This document shows positions 32,185 through 41,200 of a stretch of 46,644 nt of DNA, one piece after another. Position numbers and translations under genes: made by a program. Numbering within the stretch: the stretch's first letter is position 1; every line of letters begins with the position of its first letter. Below the pieces are notes generated by a model that was not told where the DNA came from, searched no databases, and saw only the letters and a list, made by a program, of their open reading frames with translations. This stretch comes from Chitinophagaceae bacterium (GTDB lineage: Bacteria > Bacteroidota > Bacteroidia > Chitinophagales > Chitinophagaceae). Where the stretch lies: contig CANBSW010000013.1 of NCBI GenBank assembly GCA_947372235.1, positions 1-46,644 on the forward strand, given 5' to 3'.

Positions 32185-33168
32185 TTATTTTAAATATTCC
32201 TGCAGACGGAAGTTACAGGCATTTTGCAGTTGTTGCAAATTCATTTCCTGTTCGTACAAAATGGTTTCGGCTTTGTTGATATCGATGATTTCCAAAGAAA
32301 ATGTTTCGCCTGCAGATAATTGTGCCAATGTTGGAATATCGGCACTGATGATATGTCCGACTCTTGGGTAACCACCGGTTGTCTGGTGGTCTGCCATAAG
32401 AACAATGAGTTGTCCGTCGGGTAATAACTGAATAGTACCCAGTGCTACTGCTGTTGAGATCATTTCTTTGTGTGATGAAAGTTGCAAAGGGTCAGCCTGT
32501 AAACGATAACCCATCCTGTCACTGTCGCGCCCAATCGTAAATGAAAGATCAATAAGTTTTTGTTTAGATATATCGTCTAAGAGTTGATATTCTTCTCCCG
32601 CAATAAACCGTAGCCGGGTAGAGCCATACAGATCTGAAACCTTTGCTTTCCAGGGTAGTATTTCAAAAGAATGATCCGGATGAAGAATGCTGAGCAATGG
32701 TGCTCTCTGTAAAAAGATCCTGTGTTTTTTAAGCAAAGGCTTTCCCGCAAATCCACCCGCTTTTACTTTAAGATGTGTGCTTTTGCTTTGCAGCCATTCA
32801 TCTGCTATAAAGCCACCTTGCACAGCGAGATATATTCTTGCCCCCCTTTGTTTTTTTCCAAACATAAGCACCGAACCTTCCCGTATTAACAGGGGCTGCA
32901 TTAAGGCAATTTCTTCACCATTGATAGTTGCGGAAAAATTGGCACCGCATAATGCGATCAGGGTTGTTTTTTCAAAAACCATTTCTGCTGCAGGGAAATG
33001 CATTTCAATTACCGCTTCTTTTGGGTCATTCCCAACCAGTGCATTGGCGATCTGCATTGCTGCTTTGTCCATTACACCTCCCGGATTGATACCCAGATGC
33101 TGATAGCCATAACGGCCGCCATCCTGAATGGTATCCAATAATCCGTTTCGGGTGATCAGGATGCTCAT
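32185..33168 (-). CDS. pxpC: 5-oxoprolinase subunit PxpC (KipA-like)
   Basis: The product has 327 residues of the biotin-dependent-carboxylase-like AHS2/KipA family. Motifs include GLLDTIQDGGRYGYQHLGI and GGVMDKAAMQIANALVGND at the N terminus, ALCGANFSATINGE, RIYLAVQGGF, and DRMGYRLQ with the late TTGGYPRVGHIISADIP. It works with PxpA and PxpB to hydrolyse 5-oxoproline. Its start overlaps the end of pxpB by 4 bp, which indicates coupled synthesis of the two partner subunits. Confidence 0.95.
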   Translation of the reverse strand: MSILITRNGLLDTIQDGGRYGYQHLGINPGGVMDKAAMQIANALVGNDPKEAVIEMHFPAAEMVFEKTTLIALCGANFSATINGEEIALMQPLLIREGSVLMFGKKQRGARIYLAVQGGFIADEWLQSKSTHLKVKAGGFAGKPLLKKHRIFLQRAPLLSILHPDHSFEILPWKAKVSDLYGSTRLRFIAGEEYQLLDDISKQKLIDLSFTIGRDSDRMGYRLQADPLQLSSHKEMISTAVALGTIQLLPDGQLIVLMADHQTTGGYPRVGHIISADIPTLAQLSAGETFSLEIIDINKAETILYEQEMNLQQLQNACNFRLQEYLK

Positions 33169-33890
33169 GCGTTTGTATAATTTTCAAATTCAGAAAGAGT
33201 GATGGGATAAAATTGTACTTCATCGCCAGGCTGCAAATAACATGGGGTTTCTCGGTAAGCAGAAAACATGGCCACAGGAGTTTGCCCTATCAATTGCCAG
33301 CCACCGGGAGAATCAAAAGGATAAATACCGGTTTGTTCTCCTGCAATACCTACACTGCCCGCGGGTACAAGGGTTCTGGGTTTTGATTTTCTTGGAGTGG
33401 CTATTTTTTCATCTACCGTTCCCATATAAGAAAAGCCGGGAAGGAACCCGATCATAAAAACACGATAGGTTTTACCGGCATGTAACTGTATCACTTCATC
33501 AATTGTGAGATGATGTTGCTCTGCCAGTGATACCAGATCAGGCGCAACAGAAAGATCATAACAAACCGGGATTTTTATCAACCTGTTTTGAGACATATAA
33601 GATCCTGTTATTTGCTCCACTGCTTTTTTAATTTCTGCATACATCGATTGATAAACGGACCTGGCTGGATTTTTTTTCTTCAATATGATCAGGTCATATA
33701 CTATGGTGATCGTTGAATATGCAGGAATGATATCCAATACTCCTGCAATGGGGGCACCTTGTAAGAAATGAAAAAGTTGAATCACTTTCTCATTAATATC
33801 GATATCCACTTTCTCCCCAAATGAAATTGTGAGTGCATGGTCCCCGCAGGGATAAATATGATAAGGAGATGAATGCGTCATCGGGTACAA
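33165..33890 (-). CDS. pxpB: 5-oxoprolinase subunit PxpB (KipI-like)
   Basis: The product has 241 residues of the AHS1/KipI family. It begins with YHIYPCGDHALTISFG. The conserved centre is VIQLHAGKTYRVFMIGFLPG followed by FSYMG and the Pro/Arg-rich stretch TPRKSKPRTLVPAGSVGIAG. GGWQLIGQTP then closes the domain. It partners with PxpC in the oxoprolinase complex. It is the first gene of the four-gene operon. A second ATG at 33881 is a possible start. No regulator gene (KipR) is nearby. Confidence 0.95.
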   Translation of the reverse strand: MYPMTHSSPYHIYPCGDHALTISFGEKVDIDINEKVIQLFHFLQGAPIAGVLDIIPAYSTITIVYDLIILKKKNPARSVYQSMYAEIKKAVEQITGSYMSQNRLIKIPVCYDLSVAPDLVSLAEQHHLTIDEVIQLHAGKTYRVFMIGFLPGFSYMGTVDEKIATPRKSKPRTLVPAGSVGIAGEQTGIYPFDSPGGWQLIGQTPVAMFSAYRETPCYLQPGDEVQFYPITLSEFENYTNA

Positions 33891-33962
33891 ATTACGTTAT
33901 CCGCTAAAAAGATGTTTGATAGTTTTTTGAAGAAAAGAAGCCTGACCAAAATCTCATACGCC

Positions 33963-34020
33963 AAAACCGTGCCTCTGTGCGCAAATTAATTCTTTCACAG
34001 AGGCACAGAGGCACGGTTTT
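33963..34020. terminator. 17-bp perfect hairpin at the 3' end of the class IV aminotransferase gene
   Basis: AAAACCGTGCCTCTGTG (33963-33979) pairs exactly with 34004-34020 over a 24-nt loop. The minus-strand stem ends in TTTT. It begins 11 bp past the stop of the class IV aminotransferase gene and lies upstream of pxpB, so it isolates the two transcripts. Confidence 0.7.
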
Positions 34021-34031
34021 ATGTAGAATGT

Positions 34032-34880
34032 TCAGAAGTGATTTTGGATAGCAGCCTTTTCCCATTCGCAGAAAGCATTGAATAAGCTGTCTGTTACAGA
34101 ACCGGCAGAAAAGGGTTCAAACCGTTTCGTATCCACTTGCGTAACCGGAATAATCCTTTTGGTAGAACTGGTAATGAAAGCCTCTTTTGCGTTTTCAATA
34201 TCCTGTATACAAATATCTCTTTCTTCAACCTCAATTCCGGCAGAGGATGCAATAGTGAACAATTGTTTTCGGGTAATGCCTTTCAAAATATTTCTGCCCG
34301 GAGTTACCAGTGTATTATTTTGTGTAACGATAAAGAAATTGGAACGCGGGCATTCACTAACCATTTCATTTTGCTGATACAGAATATCATCACCTCCCTG
34401 TTCTTTCAGCCAGGGCTGTAAACGGATGGCCATTAAATAATCGGTTGTTTTTACTTCAGGTAACTGGCGCTGGTAAGGGTAAGTAAACAGTTTATAGCCC
34501 GGTAAAAAAATAGCAGCAGGCGGAGGTGCAATAGACTGCTGAATAATAAACAAATTAGGCGAACCAATCGTATAGCCATCCGGAGAAGCTCCGCCGGTTA
34601 ATACAATTTTGATACCCGAAAAGGGCAATTGATTTATTCTGATCAATTCTTTAATGATGGATTTCAACTGATCCCTTGTTTGCAGCATCGGTAATAACAT
34701 TTCTGCCGCAGAATGGTAGAATCTGTCTAAATGATCCTCCCAAAAAAGGGGAACATTTTCTGTTATCCGCAAAAAATCAAAAATACCATAACCGCGCTGT
34801 AATCCCAGATCGTTTAACGGTACAGAAGATGCTGAATAAGGGATCAACTCTCCATTGCAATAACAGGTTGGTGAATTCAC
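34032..34880 (-). CDS. Class IV aminotransferase (branched-chain/D-amino acid/ADC lyase family)
   Basis: The product has 282 residues and fold type IV. The N-terminal domain has NDLGLQRGYGIFDFLR and PLFWEDHLDRFYHSA. The Schiff-base Lys is in EVKTTDYLMAI. The following DDILYQQNEMVSECPRSNFF is the typical family stretch with the Glu that binds the cofactor nitrogen. KGITRKQL, in the phosphate-binding region, comes later. Family members include branched-chain aminotransferases, D-alanine aminotransferases and aminodeoxychorismate lyase, and the specificity cannot be told from sequence alone. The gene stands alone. Confidence 0.9.
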   Translation of the reverse strand: MNSPTCYCNGELIPYSASSVPLNDLGLQRGYGIFDFLRITENVPLFWEDHLDRFYHSAAEMLLPMLQTRDQLKSIIKELIRINQLPFSGIKIVLTGGASPDGYTIGSPNLFIIQQSIAPPPAAIFLPGYKLFTYPYQRQLPEVKTTDYLMAIRLQPWLKEQGGDDILYQQNEMVSECPRSNFFIVTQNNTLVTPGRNILKGITRKQLFTIASSAGIEVEERDICIQDIENAKEAFITSSTKRIIPVTQVDTKRFEPFSAGSVTDSLFNAFCEWEKAAIQNHF

Positions 34881-34986
34881 GGATTATTAAGGAATTTAAG
34901 CAGGTGTTTTTTGTAAATGTTGGTCAGGTTGCCGATGTTGGGTCGCATGACCAACATCAAATTTATTAAAAGAGCACATTTACTTA

Positions 34987-35466
34987 TTATTCAAAAAGTT
35001 CCTTACTCACAACTGTCTTCTTACTATTCCTCCCCACCGCATAATGTGGTTTTAGTTCTTTATAGATTTTCCCCAATAATTCATTACCTGAATCAGACGC
35101 ATTTTTTGAGTTTTGAAAATAGGCCCGGGTTTGTTTGAGTATTTCATTACCAATTACCAGTTTGGCATCTTCCAGTTTGGTCCTTACCTGTTCCAGTTCT
35201 TCCAACAATTCTGTATACTGGCCATAGAGGTGAACATTATTATTACATTCCTGTACATCTACAAAATTGGGAACTGTGCTTGGGTTCTTTCGCATAAACT
35301 GAACTGCTTTCTCCACAAACTCATGTCGCTTGGTATTCAGCTTAAACATACTTCGCCTCTCGGTGGGTTTCAGTTTGATATTATTGGGGATCATATTCCG
35401 TACCGAAGCAATATTCTGCTTGATTGACATTAATTCTGAACCAACAAAACTTCTAAAAGAGGCCAT
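34987..35466 (-). CDS. Hypothetical protein, helical
   Basis: The product has 159 residues and is not recognised. It is Lys-, Glu- and Asn-rich and mostly helical, with a likely coiled coil around QYTELLEELEQVRTKLEDAK. There is no signal peptide. The length, sensible composition and clean gap to both neighbours (106 bp and 310 bp) support a real gene. No neighbour hints at its job. Confidence 0.65.
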   Translation of the reverse strand: MASFRSFVGSELMSIKQNIASVRNMIPNNIKLKPTERRSMFKLNTKRHEFVEKAVQFMRKNPSTVPNFVDVQECNNNVHLYGQYTELLEELEQVRTKLEDAKLVIGNEILKQTRAYFQNSKNASDSGNELLGKIYKELKPHYAVGRNSKKTVVSKELFE

Positions 35467-35542
35467 ACAGGTAGATTTATTGTATAACGCTGTTTCGAAT
35501 TAGAAAATTGCTTATTAATGGGAATTTAATACCGCAGCACAA

Positions 35543-35711
35543 CGGTCGGGGCGCTGAAGCGACCTGAACGGTTTGTTGTGAGTTGTGAGTTGTGAGTCGT
35601 CAGTCGTCAGTCGTCAGTCGTCAGTCTTTGAAAAAGAGCGTCGTAAGATATTCACTATTCACTGCTTGCTATTTAGTGCTAACCGTTCAGGTCGCTTCAG
35701 CGTCCCGACCG
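35543..35711. repeat. Dispersed element: 31-bp inverted repeat around heptamer tandem repeats
   Basis: Arms at 35543-35573 and 35681-35711 pair at 30 of 31 positions (outer CGGTCGGG, inner GACCTGAACGGTT). They enclose 107 bp of low-complexity DNA. The whole element is GC-richer at the ends than the surroundings and lies in the 310-bp gap between a hypothetical gene and the acyltransferase gene. No transposase is present. It could be a MITE-like or REP-like unit. The small frames inside are artefacts of the repeats. Nothing else is seen in 35467-35776. Confidence 0.75.
35575..35626. repeat. Seven tandem heptamers
   Basis: Three copies of GTTGTGA (35575-35595) are followed by four of GTCGTCA (35596-35623) and a partial GTC. 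They form the loop of the 31-bp inverted repeat. The same heptamer family occurs between ccoNO and ccoQ. Confidence 0.9.
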
Positions 35712-35776
35712 GTTCAACTAATTTTTCCACCCTATCTACATTCTTATTATCTTGTAAATAGAACAATTGCCGCCAC

Positions 35777-36358
35777 ATGAGACTATTATGGAGCCTCTAT
35801 TTACGTATGAAAGGATGGACCCTAAAGGATCCGTTTCCTTATCATTTAAAAAAAGCCGTGTTCATTGTTGGCCCCCATACCAGTGCATGGGATTTTGTGG
35901 TCGGATTGGCTATTCGAAGTAAACTACGTTTATATCATATCAAATATTTAGGGAAAGCGGAACTCTTTAAAGGCCCTTTTGGATTCTTTTTTAAAAAGTT
36001 GGGGGGATATCCCGTTGAAAGAGATGAGCATCATAATCTGGTTGATGATGTGGTAACTCTTTTTAATGCAAACGAAATTTTTCTTCTGGCCCTTTCACCC
36101 GAAGGAACCCGAAAAAAAGTGGACCGCTTAAAAACAGGATTCTATTATATTGCCAAAAAAGCCGGAGTACCTATTGTAATGACGGGATTTGATTTTGAGA
36201 AAAGGGAATTTCATATTTCCGAACCTTTTTTTCCAACGGATGATGAAGTGGCAGATTTTAACCATATCTATCAATTTTTTGCACCACTGAAAGGGAAGAT
36301 ACCTGAGCTGGGGCTTGACCATTTACTTATACACTCAACCAATTTTACTGTACAATGA
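35777..36358 (+). CDS. PlsC-like 1-acylglycerol-phosphate acyltransferase
   Basis: The product has 193 residues. The acyltransferase HX4D motif is in GPHTSAWDFVVG. The second block is KAELFKGPFGFFFKKLGGYP followed by VERDE. The third is LALSPEGTRKKVDRLKTGFY, containing the PEGTR signature, and the fourth is AGVPIVMTGFDF. Such enzymes add an acyl chain to lysophosphatidate or related lipids at the inner membrane. It overlaps the acyl-CoA ligase gene by 4 bp. The two are coupled and may act in lipid synthesis or fatty-acid reuse. Confidence 0.88.
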   Translation: MRLLWSLYLRMKGWTLKDPFPYHLKKAVFIVGPHTSAWDFVVGLAIRSKLRLYHIKYLGKAELFKGPFGFFFKKLGGYPVERDEHHNLVDDVVTLFNANEIFLLALSPEGTRKKVDRLKTGFYYIAKKAGVPIVMTGFDFEKREFHISEPFFPTDDEVADFNHIYQFFAPLKGKIPELGLDHLLIHSTNFTVQ

Positions 36359-37998
36359 ACCCGCTACCCAACATCATTGACAAATTTTGTGCATTTGAAT
36401 CATCCCGCGCACAAATGCTTTTTCTGGCCGAGCCGGTAAAAAGTGTATACCAAACTTTTACCTGGCAACAGGCCGGCAGTGAGATCAGACGTATGGCCGC
36501 TGCATTACAAAAAATGGGATTGGGTAAAAATGATAAAGTGGCCATCCTCAGTAAAAACTGTGCGCACTGGATCATGTCGGATCTGGCCATTGCTATGGCA
36601 GGGTGTATCTCTGTTCCTTTGTATCCAAACATAACACCCGAAGCTTTGAACGAGATCATTGTTCATAGCGAGAGCAAAGCCATTTTTATTGGTAAATTGG
36701 ATAATCCGGAAGAATTACGCACCGGTGTACCGGATGAGTTGATCCGCATCACATTTCCTTTCTATCCCAATACGGATTGTTTGAATTGGGATGATTTAAT
36801 TAAAAACACAGAACCGCTTACCGAGAGGCCAGCCATCGATCCGCAATCGCTGGCTTGCATTGTATATACATCCGGTACCACCGGTCAGCCAAAGGGGGTG
36901 ATGCATACTTTTCATGCAGTAGCTTTTGCAGTAGATGCCTTTTTGAAAAGTTATCCGGATATAAAAAATGAGATCTTCTTTTCATACCTGCCCCTATGCC
37001 ATGTGGCAGAAAGAATGCTTGTTGAATGTGGTGCCGTGTTTACAGGAAGTACCGTTTATTTTGTTGAGTCGATGGATACGTTTGCAAAAAATTTGTCGGA
37101 TACAAAACCTACCGTATTCCTTGCTGTTCCGCGCATCTGGGAAAAGTTACAGGAAGGCATCCTGAAAAAAATGCCACAAAAAAAATTAAACCGTTTTTTA
37201 TCCATTCCGCTTCTTTCCTATATTATTAAAAAAAGCATTCAAAAAAAACTGGGCCTGGGTAATGCGCGTTTTGTATTTACCGGAGCATCACCCATCAATC
37301 CAACTTTACTGAAATGGTTTGCAAAAATGGGTATTGTAATTCAGGAAGCATATGGTATGACAGAAAATGTGGCGCTTTCACACTCCAATAGAAAAGGTGC
37401 TGTGCGTTTTGGTACGGTTGGGCAAGCCTATGAAGGTGTACAGGTAAGACTGGGTAAAGACAATGAGGTGCAGGTAAAAAGTGATGCATCGATGCTGGGC
37501 TATTATAAAGAGCCTGCACTTACGGCAGAATGTTTTGAAGATGGTTTTTTAAGAACAGGTGATGAAGGCTCAATAGATGAAAATGGGTATCTCACAATTA
37601 CCGGACGTATTAAAGACCAGTTTAAAACCAGCAAGGGAAAGTATATCATGCCGGCACCGGTAGAAAGTAAGATCTTACAAAGCCCACTGGTGGCGCAGGT
37701 TTGTATTGTAGGTTCTGGTATGCCCAGTGCCATGGCTTTGTGTAATTTATCGGAAACGGCTAAAACAAATACGGTAGAAAATATCAAAGCAGAATTGAAA
37801 AAATTATTGGCCGAGATCAATCAAAAACTAGAACACCACGAACAGTTATCCCGACTCATTGTATTGCCCGAAGAATGGACCATTGCCAATGGATTATTGA
37901 CACCTACACTAAAGATCAAACGAAAAATGATCGATGCAAATTTTGGAGATCGTTATGATAACTGGAGCAAAGCTGCTGATATGGTGGTGTTTGCGTAG
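36355..37998 (+). CDS. Long-chain acyl-CoA synthetase (AMP-forming)
   Basis: The product has 547 residues of the ANL superfamily. Visible are the P-loop YTSGTTGQPKGVMHTF, the A5 motif YGMTENVALSH, DGFLRTGDEGSIDENGYLTI with the A7/A8 hinge GRIKDQFKTSKGKYIMP, and a C-terminal lid with the catalytic Lys probably in TPTLKIKRKMI. It activates fatty acids to acyl-CoA. The length and the GKYIMP motif resemble long-chain FadD-type ligases. Its start overlaps the acyltransferase stop by 4 bp, so it may supply the acyl donor for that enzyme. Confidence 0.92.
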   Translation: MNPLPNIIDKFCAFESSRAQMLFLAEPVKSVYQTFTWQQAGSEIRRMAAALQKMGLGKNDKVAILSKNCAHWIMSDLAIAMAGCISVPLYPNITPEALNEIIVHSESKAIFIGKLDNPEELRTGVPDELIRITFPFYPNTDCLNWDDLIKNTEPLTERPAIDPQSLACIVYTSGTTGQPKGVMHTFHAVAFAVDAFLKSYPDIKNEIFFSYLPLCHVAERMLVECGAVFTGSTVYFVESMDTFAKNLSDTKPTVFLAVPRIWEKLQEGILKKMPQKKLNRFLSIPLLSYIIKKSIQKKLGLGNARFVFTGASPINPTLLKWFAKMGIVIQEAYGMTENVALSHSNRKGAVRFGTVGQAYEGVQVRLGKDNEVQVKSDASMLGYYKEPALTAECFEDGFLRTGDEGSIDENGYLTITGRIKDQFKTSKGKYIMPAPVESKILQSPLVAQVCIVGSGMPSAMALCNLSETAKTNTVENIKAELKKLLAEINQKLEHHEQLSRLIVLPEEWTIANGLLTPTLKIKRKMIDANFGDRYDNWSKAADMVVFA

Positions 37999-38028
37999 CT
38001 ATTTTTCGAGAGAAAAAAGGTTCAATAA

Positions 38029-38067
38029 GAGTGGATAAGAGAGAATCTCTTTCGCTCTTATCCACTC
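38029..38067. terminator. 13-bp perfect hairpin after the acyl-CoA synthetase gene
   Basis: GAGTGGATAAGAG (38029-38041) pairs exactly with CTCTTATCCACTC (38055-38067) over a 13-nt loop. It is 30 bp past the synthetase stop. With the next hairpin it fills the gap between two convergent genes. Confidence 0.6.
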
Positions 38068-38087
38068 CAGTCTTCTACTATATAACT

Positions 38088-38135
38088 GGATTTTTAGCCG
38101 CAGATTATTTTAATCAAATCTGCGGCTAAAAATCC
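38088..38135. terminator. 19-bp perfect hairpin between convergent genes
   Basis: GGATTTTTAGCCGCAGATT (38088-38106) pairs exactly with 38117-38135 over a 10-nt loop. The TTTTT and AAAAA in the arms make it usable from both directions. It lies between the synthetase stop and the PKD protein stop. Confidence 0.7.
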
Positions 38136-38201
38136 CTGTTATAGTAATCGAAACATTGCACTTCGAAATATATAAAGACTCTTATCGAAAAAAACCGCAC
38201 T

Positions 38202-41200
38202 TTATTTTATGATCGTTACGGATCCACTCATCAATGCCCTTCCATTTTTCGGGTTGATAATATAGTAGTAAGTGCCAATAGGTAAGGGCTTACCATTATA
38301 ATTTCCATCCCATGGCGTACTGTAGCCTGTTGTTTTATACACTGATTGCCCGCCTCGACTAAACACTTCAATTTCACATCCCGGATAACTTTCTAAATAT
38401 TGAATAACCCATGTATCATTGATTCCATCTCCATTCGGAGAAAATACATTGGGAACTACCGGACCCAATAAAACTTTGATAAAAACAGTTCCGCTAACAT
38501 TGCAATTTCCTTTACCGGTTAAGTTGAGTTGATAAGTAATATCCTGCAATGGTGAAGAAACAGGATTGGCAATGGTTGCACTATCTAAATATATTGCCGG
38601 CACCCAATTAAACACTGGATTTTTTGCATACCATAATGGTTTTAATTGTATACTGCCATTTTCAAGAACCACCTGGTTGCCCGGCATGGTAAGATGTGGG
38701 TAAGGATCAATCACCACAGGCTTTACAGCAGTATCGCTTACACAACCTTTTGTATCTGTGATATAGAGGCTGATATTATATGTGCCCGAATCTGCAAACT
38801 GTTTGAATGGATTTTGTATAACAGAAGTATTTCCCTGCGCAAGATCCCAGAATCTTGATTGAATGGTACCTGTATATCCTGAACTGTTATCAAAAAAGCG
38901 AATGGTATCGCCCATACAAACTTCATTCTGCTGAATGGTAAAATCTGCTTTGGGTTGGGGATAGATGGTTGTAATGGTTTTTTGTAATGAATCAACACAT
39001 CCATCTTTTGAAGTGATCTTTAATTGAACATTATATGGACCAACAGCAGCATATTTATGAACCGGATTTTTTAATAAAGATGGTGTTACATCATTAGGAT
39101 CACCAAAATTCCATTGATAACCGAACAATGCTTCAGACTGATCAGCAATGGTAGATGAATCTGTAAACATGCCTCTTCCGTCAGGCAAACAAATAGAAGG
39201 TATTCCAAATTTCACAACTGGCAATGCATGCACATTGATGGTTTGAATATTATAAGCACTTCTGCAACCACTATCTGTTACCACACGCAAACTGGCGGTA
39301 TAATTATTGGCACTTGTATATTGTTTGGTAAACGATATGCCTGTTGTTTTAACTGCAATAGTTCCATCACCAAAGCTCCAAAAACGTTTTGTGATAGTAC
39401 TATAATTGGCAAGGGAAGAATCTGTAAACAGTAATTGATTTTTCTCGCAGGTTGGTAAGCCTACATTCCATTTAGCAACGGGAGAAGGCCATACAGTTAA
39501 ATTTTGTGAGGCAGAATCACTGCAACCCAATGCGGTTGTATAAACATATTTTACCGGATAGTTTCCGGAAGCAACAGCTTGCGGAGTGCTTACTCCTGTT
39601 GCACTAACACCGGTTCCAAAATAGGCAAAGGTTCCGGGTACGCCGCCGGTTTCTTTGGCTTCTTTTATTTGCCGGGGAGTAGTATCATTACAAATACCCG
39701 GCAAAGTAGTGAAAGAAACTTTCGGACTTTGGCGCAGCGTTACAATACTCGTAACAGAATCAGCACAAACAGAAGAATTACCCGAACGGGCTATCATTTT
39801 AATTGCATATTTTTTGGTAGCGGGTGTTTGAAAATCGGGATATAAGAAACCGTATTTTTTTCCGGTTACGGGGTTTTCATCCAGACTGTCTACATTGGTA
39901 TTCCAGATAATTTCCAAACGACTTACGGTTCCAAAATCAACCGTAGAAAAATTTTGTAATTGTACATTTAGGTTACTGCATAATCTGGTAGAATCTAATA
40001 CTACAAATGATGCTTTTGGTTTAGCGCCATTAACGGTAAAGTTTTGTGTAAGGCTATCAATACATCCAAATGATGAAGTAACAATCTCCTTTACTTTATA
40101 ATTACTGGAAAAACCATATTGAATAGAAGGGTTCTGCAAAGCAGAAGTTCCCGGAACGGGATATTTAGATAAAGGAACAATTGGTGAAGCTGTTGAAGCA
40201 TCAAAGGTCCAGGCAAATGTTTTTGGTTTTGTACCATCAGCTAATCTGGTAGTATCTGTAAATAGTGCAGAAGCATCATTCAAACAAACTTCGGGTATAA
40301 TAAATCCAACCTGGGGTAAAGGATGTATGGTAATGATCCTGGATAGCGTATCACTTTTACAACCCATTGATGATTGTACTGCAAGTTTTACAGTATCATC
40401 TCCCCAAGAGTTATAAGTAAGCGTAAATGGATCCTTGTCACTTGCATCCCGAACTGTTCCATTACCCATTTGCCAATACCAATGAACTAGTGTATCAAGG
40501 TCAGCTTTTGATTTATCTGTAAATGAAACGGCATTTTTTTCGCAGGTGAGTGTAGAGAATGCAAGATCTGCCACCGGTAATTTATTTACCACTATTGTGT
40601 CTTTGGGAAATACTGTTGCAGTTCCGGCAGCTGCACAGGCATTTGTATCTGTGAGGCTTTTAACAGAATATACTGTGTTAATAATTGGCGATGCAGAAAA
40701 ATTAAATAAGGGTTGTAGGATCGATCTTAATGTATCATTTTTTACTCCATCCGAATACACCATATTCCATGGTGCGTTACCGGTTAGTGAAAAGGAAATG
40801 TTTTTTGTAGTACCTAAGCAGGTCGTATCCAATGATTTTACAAATTGTATTGTAGGTAAAGGATGTATATCTACTGTTAGACTATCCGTTGTTATCCCAC
40901 AGCCGCCAATATTGGCTGTAACATAATATTTTCCCGAATCACCCATGGAAGCATTAGGAATTACGGGGTTGTAAAGTGTACTGGAAAAACTATTGGGTCC
41001 GGCCCATTGATAGGTAACTGTAGAATAGGGTGTAACATACAATTGAACATTAGCTCCCGCGCAGGTACTGGATGTAACAACCGGAGATAACTGCACCCTG
41101 CTGTAATTGGAAAAATAACCAAGTCTTGAACCTGAACTGGCACCTCCATTTAAAAAACCCAGATGAAATAATCCGGTACTGTTACTTACTGAAGTAGCAT

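Noticed and set aside
35592..35780. 62-residue plus-strand frame before the acyltransferase gene
   Set aside because: Its N terminus is only the translation of heptamer repeats and its C terminus overlaps the next start. It has no protein-like features.
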